Below, in pieces: positions 9,384-18,933 of a DNA stretch of 64,000 nt. The translations under genes and the position numbers were made by a program. Every line of letters starts with the position of its first letter. Positions within the stretch are counted from its first letter, which is position 1. The notes under the pieces were generated by a model. That model was not told where the DNA came from. It worked only from the letters and a program-made list of their open reading frames with translations, and did not search any database. This stretch comes from Mesorhizobium sophorae (GTDB lineage Bacteria; Pseudomonadota; Alphaproteobacteria; Rhizobiales; Rhizobiaceae): contig NZ_NNRI01000007.1 of the NCBI RefSeq assembly GCF_002270415.1, forward strand, positions 1,550,001 through 1,614,000, read 5' to 3'.

Positions 9384-10676
9384 ATGTCGATCACCAGGAA
9401 ACACCGCACCGAAGCCGGGCAGGGCGATGAGCCCACGCCGCTGATCGCGATTGCCAGCGTCATCGTGTCGATGGCGCTGATCGCCGTCGGCAACGGGCTG
9501 ATGTTTGCCTATATCCCGGTCCGGCTCGGCGCCGAGGGCTTCGATCCGACCTGGGCCGGGCTGATCATCACCGGACTTTCGGCCGGCGGTCTCGCCGGCT
9601 GCATCCTGACCGGACCGCTGGTGCGAAGGGTCGGCCATGCCCGCGCCTTCATGGTGCTGTCGGCGCTGATCGCACTGGCCAATGCCGCGGTCGGCGCCGG
9701 CCCGCATCCGTTGCTCTGGATCGCTGCCCGCGCGCTCTACGGCTTTGCCATATGCGGCCTGTTCATCGTCGCGCAGAGCTGGCTAAACGATGCCGTTGCC
9801 AATGCCATCCGTGGCAGGGTGATGGCGTTCTTCTACGTTGCCTATGTCGCCGGGCTCGGCGTCGGCTATGCGACGCTGGCTTTTGTCGACATCAGAACCG
9901 CGGACGCGCCGCTGATCGGCATTGCCTTCACGGCACTGTCGATCCTGCCCGTGGGGTTGACCAGGCTTGCCCAGCCGCCGCCACCGCAAGCGGCCTCGGT
10001 GGCGCTCGGCCGGGCCTGGCGGATTTCGCCGGTCGGCGTCGCCGGCATGCTTGCCGTCGGCGGCCTGTCGATGTCGATCGCCGGCTTCGCGCCGATCCAT
10101 GCCACCGCCAAGGGCTACAGCCAGGCCGACGTCGCCCTGCTGCTTTCGGCGATGCCGGTCGGCACCCTGATCCTGCAGATCCCGCTCGGCTGGATTTCCG
10201 ACCGAACCGACCGCCGCTATGTGCTGATCGCCGCGGCCGCGCTCGCCATGGTGGCCGGCCTGCTCGCGCTCGGGTTCGATGGCGGCGCGCTGGCGGCTCT
10301 GGTGGTGATCTACATCGTCTGGGACGGCGCCTCGGAATCGATCTATTCGCTGGCCAGTGCGCATGCCGCCGACCGCGCCGGCAAGGATGACCTGGTGGCG
10401 CTGTCCAGCTCGCTGTTGTTTGCCTGGTCGCTTTCGGGCTTCATCGTGCCCGGCATCGTGACCGCGCTGTCGGCCGTCTTCGGGACGCAGGCCTTCATCT
10501 ATGTGGCGATCGTCATCGCCTGTGCCTTCTGCCTGTTCGTGCTTTTGCGCGTGGTGACGACGCGGGCCGTTCCCGCCGCCGAAACCGGCAGTTTCGCGCC
10601 GATGACAGCGCAGGCGCCCTTGCCGGTCGAACTCGCCTTCGGACCGGACGAGCAGCCCCGGAACCGGGGCAACTGA
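9384..10676 (+). CDS. MFS transporter, 12-TM type
   Basis: A 430-residue inner-membrane protein with about twelve hydrophobic segments. The loop after TM2 (GPLVRRVGHARAF) and the matching central loop (PLGWISDRTDRRYVL) are the conserved MFS motif A. The sequence looks like the YcaD/sugar-efflux side of the superfamily, but the substrate cannot be inferred. It starts 67 bp after nadD, in the same direction, and is followed by a small hairpin repeat and the convergent mscS gene. Confidence 0.82.
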   Translation: MSITRKHRTEAGQGDEPTPLIAIASVIVSMALIAVGNGLMFAYIPVRLGAEGFDPTWAGLIITGLSAGGLAGCILTGPLVRRVGHARAFMVLSALIALANAAVGAGPHPLLWIAARALYGFAICGLFIVAQSWLNDAVANAIRGRVMAFFYVAYVAGLGVGYATLAFVDIRTADAPLIGIAFTALSILPVGLTRLAQPPPPQAASVALGRAWRISPVGVAGMLAVGGLSMSIAGFAPIHATAKGYSQADVALLLSAMPVGTLILQIPLGWISDRTDRRYVLIAAAALAMVAGLLALGFDGGALAALVVIYIVWDGASESIYSLASAHAADRAGKDDLVALSSSLLFAWSLSGFIVPGIVTALSAVFGTQAFIYVAIVIACAFCLFVLLRVVTTRAVPAAETGSFAPMTAQAPLPVELAFGPDEQPRNRGN

Positions 10677-10678
10677 CT

Positions 10679-10724
10679 AGCATGATCTTTTCCGAAAACC
10701 GAAAGCCGCCGTCGGGATCATGCT
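10679..10724. repeat. GATCATGC-type hairpin repeat
   Basis: AGCATGATC at the left and GATCATGCT at the right enclose a CCGAAAACCG...GGG core. It belongs to the mosaic hairpin family also seen near 20199, 39409 and 44923. It sits between two convergent genes and could act as a processing or termination hairpin. Confidence 0.75.
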
Positions 10725-11576
10725 TTATTGCCGGCGGGCTTCCGGCGCCGGCGCTTCGGGTGGCGGGAGCGGGATCGATATGCCTTCCGCGTCGAATTCC
10801 TGCTTGGCGCGCTTGGTGAGATCGGCCTGGGTGGCAAAGAAATCCGCGGCCGATGTCCAGTAGCGCAAGGCGATGGAGACCGTGCTTTCACCCAATGTCG
10901 CGACGAAAGCGATCGGCGCCGGCTCGCGCTTGACCCGGCGCTCGGCGGTGGCGATGGCAAGCAGCGTCTTCTGGGCGCGGTCGATGTCGTTCCAGGAGCC
11001 GATCGAGAGCGTGATGTCGGTGCGGCGCACGCCGTTGCGACTGTAGTTGCGCACCGGCTGGTTCCACAACGTCGAATTGGGCGCCAGGATGTATACGCCG
11101 TCGGCCGTCCTGAGCTTCGTCGCGAAGAGGCCGATCTCCTCGATCGAGCCGGCAATCGAACCGACCTCGACGGATTCGCCGATACGGAACGGCCGCAGCG
11201 CCAGGAGCATGATGCCGGCCGCGATGTTCTGCAGCGTGCCTTGCAGCGCCAGGCCGATGGCAAGACCGATGGCGCCGATGGCGGCAATGATCGACGCCGT
11301 CTGCACGCCGAACTGGCCGAGCACCATGATCGTCACGAGGATCAGGATGGCATAGCGGACGATCTTCGAGAAGAAATGCCGCAACGTTGCGTCGAAGCCG
11401 TGAATGTGGCCGAGGCCAGCGGAGATGGAACGCTCGGCAAGGCCGGCAACGATATAGCCGACAACCAAGAGGATGACGGCACCGATGGCCGAGAAGGCGT
11501 AGGAAACGATCAGCGTGCTGAGTTGCGCAAGGCCGGCCTGGACGGTGAGAAGGGTGTTCTGCGGGTCGATGGGCAT
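10725..11576 (-). CDS. Small-conductance mechanosensitive channel (MscS family)
   Basis: The 283-residue membrane protein has three N-terminal hydrophobic segments (VILLVVGYIVAGL, YAILILVTIMVLGQFGV, IGAIGLAIGLALQG). The third is the Gly/Ala-rich pore helix typical of MscS. The beta domain follows (RPFRIGESVEVGSIAGSIEEI, LFATKLRTADG, PNSTLWNQPVRNYS). MscS channels release solutes on hypo-osmotic shock. The length is that of E. coli MscS. It is convergent with the MFS gene and divergent from rsfS. Confidence 0.92.
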   Translation of the reverse strand: MPIDPQNTLLTVQAGLAQLSTLIVSYAFSAIGAVILLVVGYIVAGLAERSISAGLGHIHGFDATLRHFFSKIVRYAILILVTIMVLGQFGVQTASIIAAIGAIGLAIGLALQGTLQNIAAGIMLLALRPFRIGESVEVGSIAGSIEEIGLFATKLRTADGVYILAPNSTLWNQPVRNYSRNGVRRTDITLSIGSWNDIDRAQKTLLAIATAERRVKREPAPIAFVATLGESTVSIALRYWTSAADFFATQADLTKRAKQEFDAEGISIPLPPPEAPAPEARRQ

Positions 11577-11819
11577 GGGGGAAAATCCGGTTGGTGGGCG
11601 ACCCGATAACCCACGCAGGCGCCATGGGTTCCGATCTTTTCCGGCATGCTTTGGGACCGCGGGACCGACAATACGTTCGTGCGAGACAGGGCGCCGTCTT
11701 GAAACTGCAACGGAACTCTGCCTATCTAAGTGGTGTCACCTGCTTTTGGGGGTGATTTGGTTGTTCTTGCTGCGAAAGGAAATACACTGAGAACAGCACT
11801 GCGGAAGAAGGCCGATATC

Positions 11820-12197
11820 ATGCCTTCGCCGGCCGGGATCAGCGTAAACGACGCCGTGTCCCGCGCCATCAAGACAGTCCTTGCCAGTCTGGAAGACTCC
11901 AAGGCCGAAAACATCGTCTCAATCGACATTCAGGGGAAATCGAGCCTCGGCGACTACATGGTCGTTGCGTCGGGCCGATCGCACCGTCATGTCTCGGCTG
12001 TCGCCGATCACCTGCTCAAGGCGCTGAAGGATGCCGGTCTCGGCACGGCGCGCGTCGAGGGGCTGGCAGGCGCCGACTGGGTCCTGATCGATTCGGGCGA
12101 CATCATCGTCCATGTCTTCCGTCCCGAAGTCCGCGAATTCTACAATCTCGAAAAGATGTGGCAGGCGCCGGACCTCGAGGAAGAGACCCTCCACTAA
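11820..12197 (+). CDS. rsfS: Ribosomal silencing factor RsfS
   Basis: RsfS (RsfA/DUF143, Iojap) binds L14 and blocks joining of ribosomal subunits when nutrients are low. The family core is present: SIDIQGKSSLGDYMVVASGRSHRHV, ADWVLIDSGDIIVHVFRPEVREFY, LEKMW. ATG 11820 gives 125 residues, the usual size, with AGAAGG 9 bp upstream; a GTG at 11730 is also in frame but would add 30 unconserved residues. rlmH follows 84 bp later, the common rsfS-rlmH pairing. Confidence 0.94.
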   Translation: MPSPAGISVNDAVSRAIKTVLASLEDSKAENIVSIDIQGKSSLGDYMVVASGRSHRHVSAVADHLLKALKDAGLGTARVEGLAGADWVLIDSGDIIVHVFRPEVREFYNLEKMWQAPDLEEETLH

Positions 12198-12212
12198 GCC
12201 GCCTTTGTTTTG

Positions 12213-12260
12213 ATGCATGTCGTCATCCCAAAACCGGTTCCCACCTTGGGTGACATGCAT
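12213..12260. repeat. ATGCATGTCG hairpin repeat
   Basis: ATGCATGTCGTCATCCCAAA pairs with TTGGGTGACATGCAT around CCGGTTCCCACC. The same hairpin with small changes lies at 17724-17769 before alr. It occupies most of the rsfS-rlmH gap. Confidence 0.85.
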
Positions 12261-12281
12261 TAGTGGCTTATAGGGGCGAGG

Positions 12282-12764
12282 ATGAAGGTATCAGTTCATG
12301 CCGTGGGCCGGATGAAAGCCGGCCCCGAGAAGCAGCTCGCCGACCGCTATTTCGAGCGCTTTGCCAAAAGCGGCCCGGCGGTGGGGCTCGAATTTGCCGG
12401 CGTGGCCGAAATCCCCGAGGGGCGCGCGCAGACCGCCAACGAGCGCCGGCGCGACGAAGGCCAGAAGCTGCAGGGGCAGTTGCAGCCCGGCACCGCACTG
12501 ATCTTGCTCGACGAACGCGGCAAGAATTTTTCCTCCGAAGACTTTGCAGGCCGCATCGGCCAGCTGCGTGATGGCGGCCGCAAGGCGATGGTCATCGCCA
12601 TCGGCGGCGCCGACGGGCACGATCAGCCGCTGCGCGATCAGGCAGAATTGGTGATGTCGTTCGGATTGCTGACCTGGCCGCACCAACTGGTCCGCGTGAT
12701 GCTGGGGGAGCAGCTGTACCGGGCCGCGACCATCCTTTCCGGCCATCCCTATCATCGTTCGTAA
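12282..12764 (+). CDS. rlmH: 23S rRNA (pseudouridine1915-N3)-methyltransferase
   Basis: RlmH methylates pseudouridine 1915 in helix 69 of 23S rRNA, acting on the assembled 70S ribosome. The 160-residue protein shows the SPOUT signature: LLDERGKNFSSEDFA, the SAM-binding FVIGGADG-like AIGGADGHD, and the C-terminal HQLVRVMLGEQLYRA with HPYHRS at the end. Length and ends are canonical. It is part of the rsfS-rlmH-envC-ctpA run. Confidence 0.97.
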   Translation: MKVSVHAVGRMKAGPEKQLADRYFERFAKSGPAVGLEFAGVAEIPEGRAQTANERRRDEGQKLQGQLQPGTALILLDERGKNFSSEDFAGRIGQLRDGGRKAMVIAIGGADGHDQPLRDQAELVMSFGLLTWPHQLVRVMLGEQLYRAATILSGHPYHRS

Positions 12765-12907
12765 CCGGTGGTTTGGCGCGACCATACGGATTTCCGCCCC
12801 AATGCGCCACCAGACTGCGCCAATTGGGGGCTCTCATACATGGTTTGGGGGGCTTTCGAACATGGTTGATTGTTCGTTAACGAAGCCACGCATAGAGTTG
12901 GGCTTCA

Positions 12908-14251
12908 ATGTCTGAAGACTCGAAATCAGGAACGGCCTCATGGCGCGCGCGCTGCGGCATCGCGGCGGCGATGCTCGTGCTGTCGTTGCACGCGGTGCGG
13001 GCCGAGAACACGCTCGACCTTGCCCCCGATCCGGACCAGAGCCGCGCCGAATACGAACAGGTCTCGAAGGAGATCACGCTGTCGTCCGAGCGCCTGGCCA
13101 AGCTCGCCGCCGACATCGCGACGATCAAGAAGGACCATGCCTCGATCACCGCCGCCTTGATCCAGTCGGCCATGACCGAGCAGAAACTCGGCCAGGACAT
13201 CGAGGATATCGGCGCCAAGCTGGAAGGACTGAAGGGCCAGGAACAGAAGATCCGCACATCGCTTGCGGCACGTCGCGACGTGCTGGCCGAAGTGCTCGGC
13301 GCACTGCAACGCATGGGGCTCAACCCGCCGCCGGCGATCCTGGTCAAGCCCGAGGACGCGCTGTCGTCGGTGCGTAGCGCCATCCTGCTCGGCGCCGTGG
13401 TACCGGAACTGCGCCAGCAGACCGATAGCCTGCTGGCCGATCTCAAGGAGCAGTCGCGGGTCACTGCCTCGATCGAGGCCGAGCGGGCGCGGTTGACGGC
13501 GGCAGTCGGCGACCAGACAGCGGAAAAGAAGCGGCTCGGCATGTTGCTGGAGGCCAAGCAGAAGCTCGAGGCCGACACGCAAACGCAAATGGCCGCTGAA
13601 AAGCAGCGGTCCGAGGCGCTGGCGGCCAAGGCCGGCAGCCTGAAGGAATTGATCGCCTCGCTCGAAGCCGACAAAAGCCGCAAGGCGGCAGATGCGGCCA
13701 AGGCCGCCGAGCAGAAGACGGCGGACGGCGACAAGACGTCAGCGCCGGCGGAGACCCCAGCGGAATTGGCGTCCCTGCCTGTACCGGAAGGCAATCGACT
13801 TGCCGCAGCGGCACCCTTTTCGGCACTGCAGGGGCAGATCGCATTGCCGGTGACCGGCCGCATCAAACGGCGATTCGGTGCCGAGGACGGTAACGGCGCA
13901 GTGATGCTTGGCGACATGGTTGCGACACAATCGGGAGCCATCGTTACCGCGCCGGCGGATGGGAATGTGCTTTATGCGGGGCCGTTTCGCTCTTATGGTC
14001 AACTCTTGATCCTGAACGCAGGCGACGGTTATCATGTCGTTTTGGCGGGGATGAGCAGAATCAGCGTCGCGACTGGCCAATCAGTGCTCGCAGGAGAGCC
14101 GGTCGGCGCGATGGGAGAGGCCCGGGTGGCGAGCACCTCGGTTTCGAAGAATGGAAATACCACACCGGAACTCTATGTCGAGTTCCGCAAGGATGGAAAA
14201 CCCGTCGATCCGGCCCCATGGTGGGCGGACCGTTTTTCTGGAAGGACGTGA
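12908..14251 (+). CDS. EnvC-like murein hydrolase activator (degenerate M23/LytM domain)
   Basis: A 447-residue exported protein. Residues about 15-36 form a hydrophobic signal sequence ending near HAVRAEN, residues 50-230 are a long coiled coil (EYEQVSKEITLSSERLAKLA onward), and the C-terminal ~150 residues are a LytM-fold domain (GRIKRRFGAED, GNVLYAGPF, YGQLLILNAGDGYHVVLAGM). The His and Asp zinc ligands of active M23 peptidases are not visible at the expected places, as in EnvC, which activates amidases instead of cutting peptidoglycan. So a role in activating cell-separation amidases is inferred. ctpA starts 1 bp after its stop. Confidence 0.88.
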   Translation: MSEDSKSGTASWRARCGIAAAMLVLSLHAVRAENTLDLAPDPDQSRAEYEQVSKEITLSSERLAKLAADIATIKKDHASITAALIQSAMTEQKLGQDIEDIGAKLEGLKGQEQKIRTSLAARRDVLAEVLGALQRMGLNPPPAILVKPEDALSSVRSAILLGAVVPELRQQTDSLLADLKEQSRVTASIEAERARLTAAVGDQTAEKKRLGMLLEAKQKLEADTQTQMAAEKQRSEALAAKAGSLKELIASLEADKSRKAADAAKAAEQKTADGDKTSAPAETPAELASLPVPEGNRLAAAAPFSALQGQIALPVTGRIKRRFGAEDGNGAVMLGDMVATQSGAIVTAPADGNVLYAGPFRSYGQLLILNAGDGYHVVLAGMSRISVATGQSVLAGEPVGAMGEARVASTSVSKNGNTTPELYVEFRKDGKPVDPAPWWADRFSGRT

Positions 14252-14252
14252 A

Positions 14253-15584
14253 ATGATGCGGAAACTGTCGCTTCTGTTTGCCGGTGCGCTGATGGGCGCG
14301 TCCGCCATGAGCCTTGTTTATGGCACACCCGGCTCGGCGGCGAACGCTGCGGGGTCGGAGACCTACAAGCAACTGGCCATCTTCGGCGATATCTTCGAGC
14401 GGGTGCGGGCGCAATATGTGACGCCGCCCGACGACAAGTCGCTGGTCGAGAACGCCATCAACGGCATGCTTTCCTCGCTTGACCCGCACTCCTCCTACAT
14501 GAACGCCGAGCAGGCGCAGGACATGCGCGTGCAGACCAAGGGTGAGTTCGGCGGCCTCGGCATCGAGGTCACCATGGAAAACGACCTGGTCAAGGTGATC
14601 ACGCCGATCGACGACACGCCGGCCGCCAAGGCAGGCGTGCTTGCCGGCGACTATATCGCCAAGATCGATGGCGAGGAGGTTCGCGGCCTCACCCTCAACG
14701 ACGCGGTCGAGAAGATGCGCGGCTTGGTCAACACGCCGATCAAGCTCACCATCCTGCGCCAGGGCGCCGACAAGCCGATCGAATTGACGGTCGTGCGCGA
14801 CATCATCAAGGTCAAGGCGGTCAAGTTCCGGGTCGAGAACGACATCGGCTACATGAAGATCACCTCGTTCACCGAAAAGACCTATGACGACCTCGAGAAC
14901 GCCATCGACACTATCAAGAAGCAGGTGCCGAACGACAAGCTCAAGGGCTATGTGCTCGATCTGCGCCTCAATCCGGGCGGCCTGCTCGACCAGGCGGTGA
15001 GCGTCTCCGATGCCTTCCTCAACCGCGGCGAGATCGTCTCGACGCGCGGTCGCGATCCGAAGGACGTCACCCGTTTCGACGCCAAGCCCAAGCAGGTCGA
15101 CGACATCAACGGCAAGCCGATGATCGTGCTCGTCAATGGTGGCTCGGCCAGTGCGTCGGAAATCGTCGCCGGCGCGTTGCAGGATCTGCGCCGCGTCACG
15201 GTGGTCGGCACGCAGTCCTTCGGCAAGGGCTCGGTGCAGACCATCATTCCGCTCGGCGAAAACGGTGCGCTGCGGCTGACGACGGCGCTCTATTACACGC
15301 CGTCCGGCAAGTCGATCCAGGGCAAGGGCATCACGCCCGACATCAAGGTCGACCAGCCGCTGCCGCCGGAACTGCAGGGCAGGGACCTGACGCGCGGCGA
15401 ATCCGACCTCAAGGGCCATATCAAGGGCGCCGACGAGAGCTCAACGGGTTCAGGCTCGGCAGCCTATGTGCCGCCGGATCCGAAGGACGATCTGCAGCTC
15501 ATCTATGCCGAGCAGCTGCTGCGCGGCCAGAAGACCGATCCGTCCTTCCCGCCCAATCCGGAGAAGGCCGTTCTCAACCAGTAA
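14253..15584 (+). CDS. ctpA: Carboxyl-terminal processing protease, S41 family
   Basis: CtpA is an exported serine protease that trims proteins in the periplasm. The start is ATG 14253 (MMRKLSLLFAGALMGASAM, a signal or anchor sequence) just after the envC stop. A PDZ domain covers about residues 90-170 (GEFGGLGIEVTMENDLVKVI, PAAKAGVLAGDYI). The S41 core follows, with LDLRLNPGGLLDQA, the nucleophile serine in GGSASASEIVAGAL and the catalytic lysine in SFGKGSVQT. 443 residues is usual. In proteobacteria such proteases often need an adaptor lipoprotein; none is seen here. Confidence 0.95.
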   Translation: MMRKLSLLFAGALMGASAMSLVYGTPGSAANAAGSETYKQLAIFGDIFERVRAQYVTPPDDKSLVENAINGMLSSLDPHSSYMNAEQAQDMRVQTKGEFGGLGIEVTMENDLVKVITPIDDTPAAKAGVLAGDYIAKIDGEEVRGLTLNDAVEKMRGLVNTPIKLTILRQGADKPIELTVVRDIIKVKAVKFRVENDIGYMKITSFTEKTYDDLENAIDTIKKQVPNDKLKGYVLDLRLNPGGLLDQAVSVSDAFLNRGEIVSTRGRDPKDVTRFDAKPKQVDDINGKPMIVLVNGGSASASEIVAGALQDLRRVTVVGTQSFGKGSVQTIIPLGENGALRLTTALYYTPSGKSIQGKGITPDIKVDQPLPPELQGRDLTRGESDLKGHIKGADESSTGSGSAAYVPPDPKDDLQLIYAEQLLRGQKTDPSFPPNPEKAVLNQ

Positions 15585-15592
15585 AGGGTCTA

Positions 15593-15673
15593 GAGCGGCG
15601 CAAGCGCCGCTCCAGCTTTCTGTTTTGGCATCGGATTTTCCCAAAACCGGATTCCGCTTTTGGGTCCGATGCC
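15593..15673. repeat. Two-hairpin mosaic repeat after ctpA
   Basis: A perfect 9-bp stem GAGCGGCGC/GCGCCGCTC (15593-15612) is followed after CAGCTTTCTGTTTT by a second hairpin GGCATCGGATTTT...GGGTCCGATGCC (15627-15673). The same hairpin-spacer-hairpin plan recurs at 17673, 39355, 44870 and 53510. The first hairpin could also end ctpA transcription. Confidence 0.8.
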
Positions 15674-15864
15674 AGGGGCCGACAACAGGTCTGGCCGCCT
15701 GATGCAAGCAATGCGATGCTGCCGGGACCGAAAGGTTCCGGCAGTTTGATTCGGGGCAAGGCGAAGCCCTGGGATGCGGGCGCCAGGGGTGCGCCAGGAT
15801 TGATGAATTCGCGCATGTCTTTTCGAAGAGGTTCGTCTTCGGAGCATGCGCCCGGGGATGCGGC

Positions 15865-17046
15865 TTGGCTGACATAGGCAAGGACATCGAACGCCCGCTT
15901 GGACAGACGGTCCGATCGACGCGCGCGGCCGGCAAGGTCAGCGCCGGCGCGATCGCGGCAACCGTGGTCGTGTTGGCGGTGGTCGGCGTCTCCGGTGCGA
16001 TCGCGCTCAGGGAAAAGCCGTTCCGCAAGCCGCAAGAGGTCGCTGTTTCGACGCCGAAAGTGACGGCGACGGCCGAGCCCGCTGCCGCGCCGGCCGCATT
16101 GGCCCCGGTGGCCGCAGCCAAGCCGGAGGCGCCCGCCAAAACCGGTGGGCCGCAGATCATCCAAGTACAGACGGAGGAGGGCGACGGCCCGCCCAAGGCG
16201 GGGATCGTCATTCGCGACCCGTCAACCATGGGGCAGAACCTGAAGATCGCCCATATTCCCGACAAGGCGCTGATCGAAGCCAGCCAGACCGGGCCATTGC
16301 CCGCCCGGGCAGCCGATGGCCGGCGCCCGTTCGACGTCTATGCGCGGCCGTGGTCGGGCGCGCGTGGTGCACGGGTGGCGATCGTCATCGGCGGGCTTGC
16401 GGTTTCGCAGACAGGCACCCAGGCGGCCATCGCCAAGTTGCCGGCGGAGGTGACGCTGGCCTTCGCGCCGCAAGGCAACAGCATCGGCCGCTGGATGCAG
16501 GCGGCTCGGCAGGGCGGCCACGAGATCGTCATGCAGGTGCCGCTCGAACCGTTCGACTATCCGAACATCAACCCCGGCCGCAACACGCTGACGGTGGCGG
16601 CGAGTGCGGATGAGAATTTGAAGAACCTACACTGGGCGCTGTCGCGGACGACAAACTACACCGGCGTCATGAACTACATGGGCGCGCGTTTTTCCGCCGA
16701 CGCTACGGCGATGGAGCCGTTCATGGCCGAACTCGGCAAGCGGGGCCTGGCCTATATCGACGATGGCTCGTCGGCACGCAGCTTGGCGCCGGACCTGGCG
16801 CTGAAGGACGGCGTGCCCTTCGTCTCCGGCGACACGGCGATCGATGCCGTGCAGGATCGCGGCGCCATCCTGAAGAAACTCGACGGGCTGGAAGCCACCG
16901 CGCGTGCCAAAGGCTTTGCCGTCGGCATCGGCTCGGCCTTCGACCTCACGGTCGACACGGTGTCGTCCTGGGTGACCGAGGCCAAGAAGCGCGGCATCGA
17001 GATCGTGCCGATTTCGGCGGTGGCCATCGATCCGCAAAAAGGCTAG
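15865..17046 (+). CDS. Divergent polysaccharide deacetylase family protein (YibQ-like)
   Basis: A 393-residue protein with one N-terminal membrane segment ([20 protein letters not shown], about residues 31-50), a Pro/Ala-rich linker to about 100, and a C-terminal domain of the divergent polysaccharide deacetylase family ([50 protein letters not shown]-like GARFSAD). It is likely periplasmic, attached to the inner membrane. Function in this family is poorly known; linkage to envC and ctpA points to the envelope. The start is uncertain: TTG 15865 has GGGGA 6 bp upstream and is the best in-frame choice. Confidence 0.82.
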   Translation: MADIGKDIERPLGQTVRSTRAAGKVSAGAIAATVVVLAVVGVSGAIALREKPFRKPQEVAVSTPKVTATAEPAAAPAALAPVAAAKPEAPAKTGGPQIIQVQTEEGDGPPKAGIVIRDPSTMGQNLKIAHIPDKALIEASQTGPLPARAADGRRPFDVYARPWSGARGARVAIVIGGLAVSQTGTQAAIAKLPAEVTLAFAPQGNSIGRWMQAARQGGHEIVMQVPLEPFDYPNINPGRNTLTVAASADENLKNLHWALSRTTNYTGVMNYMGARFSADATAMEPFMAELGKRGLAYIDDGSSARSLAPDLALKDGVPFVSGDTAIDAVQDRGAILKKLDGLEATARAKGFAVGIGSAFDLTVDTVSSWVTEAKKRGIEIVPISAVAIDPQKG

Positions 17047-17095
17047 CGATCCTCCCAAGTATCGAATTTCCAGCAAGGGCCGGCACGAGGGCAAG

Positions 17096-17614
17096 ATGGC
17101 TAAGAAGACTGTTGATCGCGAAACGTTGCCGTATCGTCCCTGTGTCGGGCTGATGATCCTCAACGCCGACGGCCTGGTCTGGGTCGGGCATCGCATTGCC
17201 GAACCGGACAGCGAATTCGCCGGCACGACGCAGCTCTGGCAGATGCCACAGGGCGGCATCGACAAGGGCGAGGAGCCGTTGCAGGCGGCCGAGCGCGAGC
17301 TCTACGAAGAGACCGGCATGCGCGGCGTCTCGCTGCTCGCCGAGGCGCCGGATTGGATCAATTACGATTTGCCCGACCACCTCGTCGGCATTGCCTTCAA
17401 GGGCAGGTATCGCGGCCAGACGCAGAAATGGTTCGCCTTCCGCTTCCACGGCGATGTCGGCGAGATCCAGATCAATCCGCCGCCGGGCGGCCACACCGCA
17501 GAATTCGACAAATGGGCATGGCGGCCGATGCAGGACCTGCCCGACCTGATCGTGCCGTTCAAGCGCCATGTCTACGAGGAAGTAGTGGCGGCGTTCCGGC
17601 ATCTAGCGCAATAG
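17096..17614 (+). CDS. rppH: RNA pyrophosphohydrolase (Nudix)
   Basis: RppH removes pyrophosphate from 5'-triphosphate RNA, starting mRNA decay. The Nudix box is complete ([20 protein letters not shown] followed by TGM). The N-terminal [11 protein letters not shown] and the WFAFRF segment match the RppH/IalA type. 172 residues is normal. It lies 49 bp downstream of the YibQ-like gene in the same direction, an arrangement common in rhizobia. Confidence 0.95.
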   Translation: MAKKTVDRETLPYRPCVGLMILNADGLVWVGHRIAEPDSEFAGTTQLWQMPQGGIDKGEEPLQAAERELYEETGMRGVSLLAEAPDWINYDLPDHLVGIAFKGRYRGQTQKWFAFRFHGDVGEIQINPPPGGHTAEFDKWAWRPMQDLPDLIVPFKRHVYEEVVAAFRHLAQ

Positions 17615-17672
17615 CCTCGACCGAAACGACCGCCGTCGCCGCGCCGGCCTGGCGGCCCTATTGATGTCTAAT

Positions 17673-17769
17673 GCGCGTCGCGTTTGAACGGATTCAAGCG
17701 ACGCGCTTTAGGCTTTTGTTTTATGCATGTCGTTCTCCCAATACCGGGACCACTTTTGGGCGACATGCA
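17673..17769. repeat. Two-hairpin mosaic repeat before alr
   Basis: The first hairpin is GCGCGTCGCGTTTGAA...TTCAAGCGACGCGC (17673-17706); the second is TGCATGTCGTTCTCCCAA...TTTTGGGCGACATGCA (17724-17769), nearly the same as the hairpin at 12213-12260. They are joined by TTTAGGCTTTTGTTTTA. Confidence 0.85.
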
Positions 17770-17793
17770 CTATCCGCCATGAGAAGGGTCGCC

Positions 17794-18933
17794 ATGAACG
17801 ACGCCCCCAAGAGGTCACTGCCCGAGGACATCGCTGCCACAGGCGAAGCGGTGGCTGGCGCCATCCTGACCATCGACCTTGGCGCGATCCGTGAAAACTA
17901 CCGGCGGCTGAAAGCGCACCTTGGCAGGGTGCGCTGCGCCGGCGTGATCAAGGCCGATGGCTACGGCCTCGGTGCGAGCCAGGTGGCGGCGGCACTCGCC
18001 GGCGAAGGTTGCGATATCTTCTTCGTCGCGCTTCTGGGCGAAGGCATCGCCTTGCGCCGCTCGCTCGGGCCGGGTTCCGCCATTTTTGTGCTGAACGGCA
18101 TTCCGCCCGGTGCCGAGCCGGACGCCGTGGCGGCAGACCTTTCCGCCGTCGTCAACAGCCCCAGACAACTGGCGGCCTGGCGTGCGGCGGCCGGCCGCGC
18201 CGGCCGAAAGCTGCCGGCGGCGATCCAGGTCGATAGCGGCATGTCGCGGCTCGGCATGGCGCCCAGGGATGTCGAGCGCGTTGCCGCCGATCCCGGTGCC
18301 TTCGACGGCATCGATGTCCGTTTTGTGATGAGCCATCTGGCCTGCGCCGACGAGCCGGAGCATCCGGCCAATGAACGGCAGCGACTGGCGTTCGAGCGGC
18401 TGCGCGCACTGTTGCCCGAGGCGCCAGCCTCGTTCACCAATTCATCCGGCATCTTTCTTGGGCAGCGCTTTCACTATGATCTCGCCCGGCCGGGTGCCGC
18501 GCTCTACGGCATCAATCCGACACCGGCCCGACCAAACCCGATGCTGCCAGTGGTGCGGCTGCAGGCCAAAGTGGTGCAGACACGCATGCTGGAGGCCGGC
18601 GTTGGTGTCGGCTATGGCCACACCTTCCGCACCACGGCTCCGCTCACGGCCGCGACGATTTCGCTTGGCTATGCCGATGGCTGGCATCGCCGCGCGGCGT
18701 CCGCGGCCTGGTTCGAGGGCGTGCGGCTGCCCTTCCTTGGGCGGGTGTCGATGGATTCGATCATTCTCGACATTTCCGCTTTGCCACCCGGCAGGCTGGG
18801 CGAGGGCGATCTCGTCGAACTGCTCGGCCCCTCGCAAAGCGTCGACGATGCGGCCGGCCACGCCGGCACCATCGGCTACGAAATCCTGACCAGCCTTGGC
18901 CACCGCTTTCATCGGCGTTACGTCGACGGTTGA
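17794..18933 (+). CDS. alr: Alanine racemase
   Basis: A PLP enzyme that interconverts L- and D-alanine for peptidoglycan and for alanine catabolism. The PLP lysine is K53 in VIKADGYGLG, and the second catalytic base is the tyrosine of GVGYGHTF; QVDSGMSRLGM and GRVSMDSIILD are also present. ATG 17794 is preferred over ATG 17779 because AGAAGG lies 6 bp upstream of it; it gives 379 residues. A D-amino-acid dehydrogenase gene lies 1.4 kb downstream, so this may be the catabolic (dadX-like) racemase, with two Rnk-like genes between. Confidence 0.93.
   Translation: MNDAPKRSLPEDIAATGEAVAGAILTIDLGAIRENYRRLKAHLGRVRCAGVIKADGYGLGASQVAAALAGEGCDIFFVALLGEGIALRRSLGPGSAIFVLNGIPPGAEPDAVAADLSAVVNSPRQLAAWRAAAGRAGRKLPAAIQVDSGMSRLGMAPRDVERVAADPGAFDGIDVRFVMSHLACADEPEHPANERQRLAFERLRALLPEAPASFTNSSGIFLGQRFHYDLARPGAALYGINPTPARPNPMLPVVRLQAKVVQTRMLEAGVGVGYGHTFRTTAPLTAATISLGYADGWHRRAASAAWFEGVRLPFLGRVSMDSIILDISALPPGRLGEGDLVELLGPSQSVDDAAGHAGTIGYEILTSLGHRFHRRYVDG

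Noticed and set aside
14061..15419. 452-codon open frame on the minus strand
   Set aside because: Antisense shadow of ctpA without recognisable domains.
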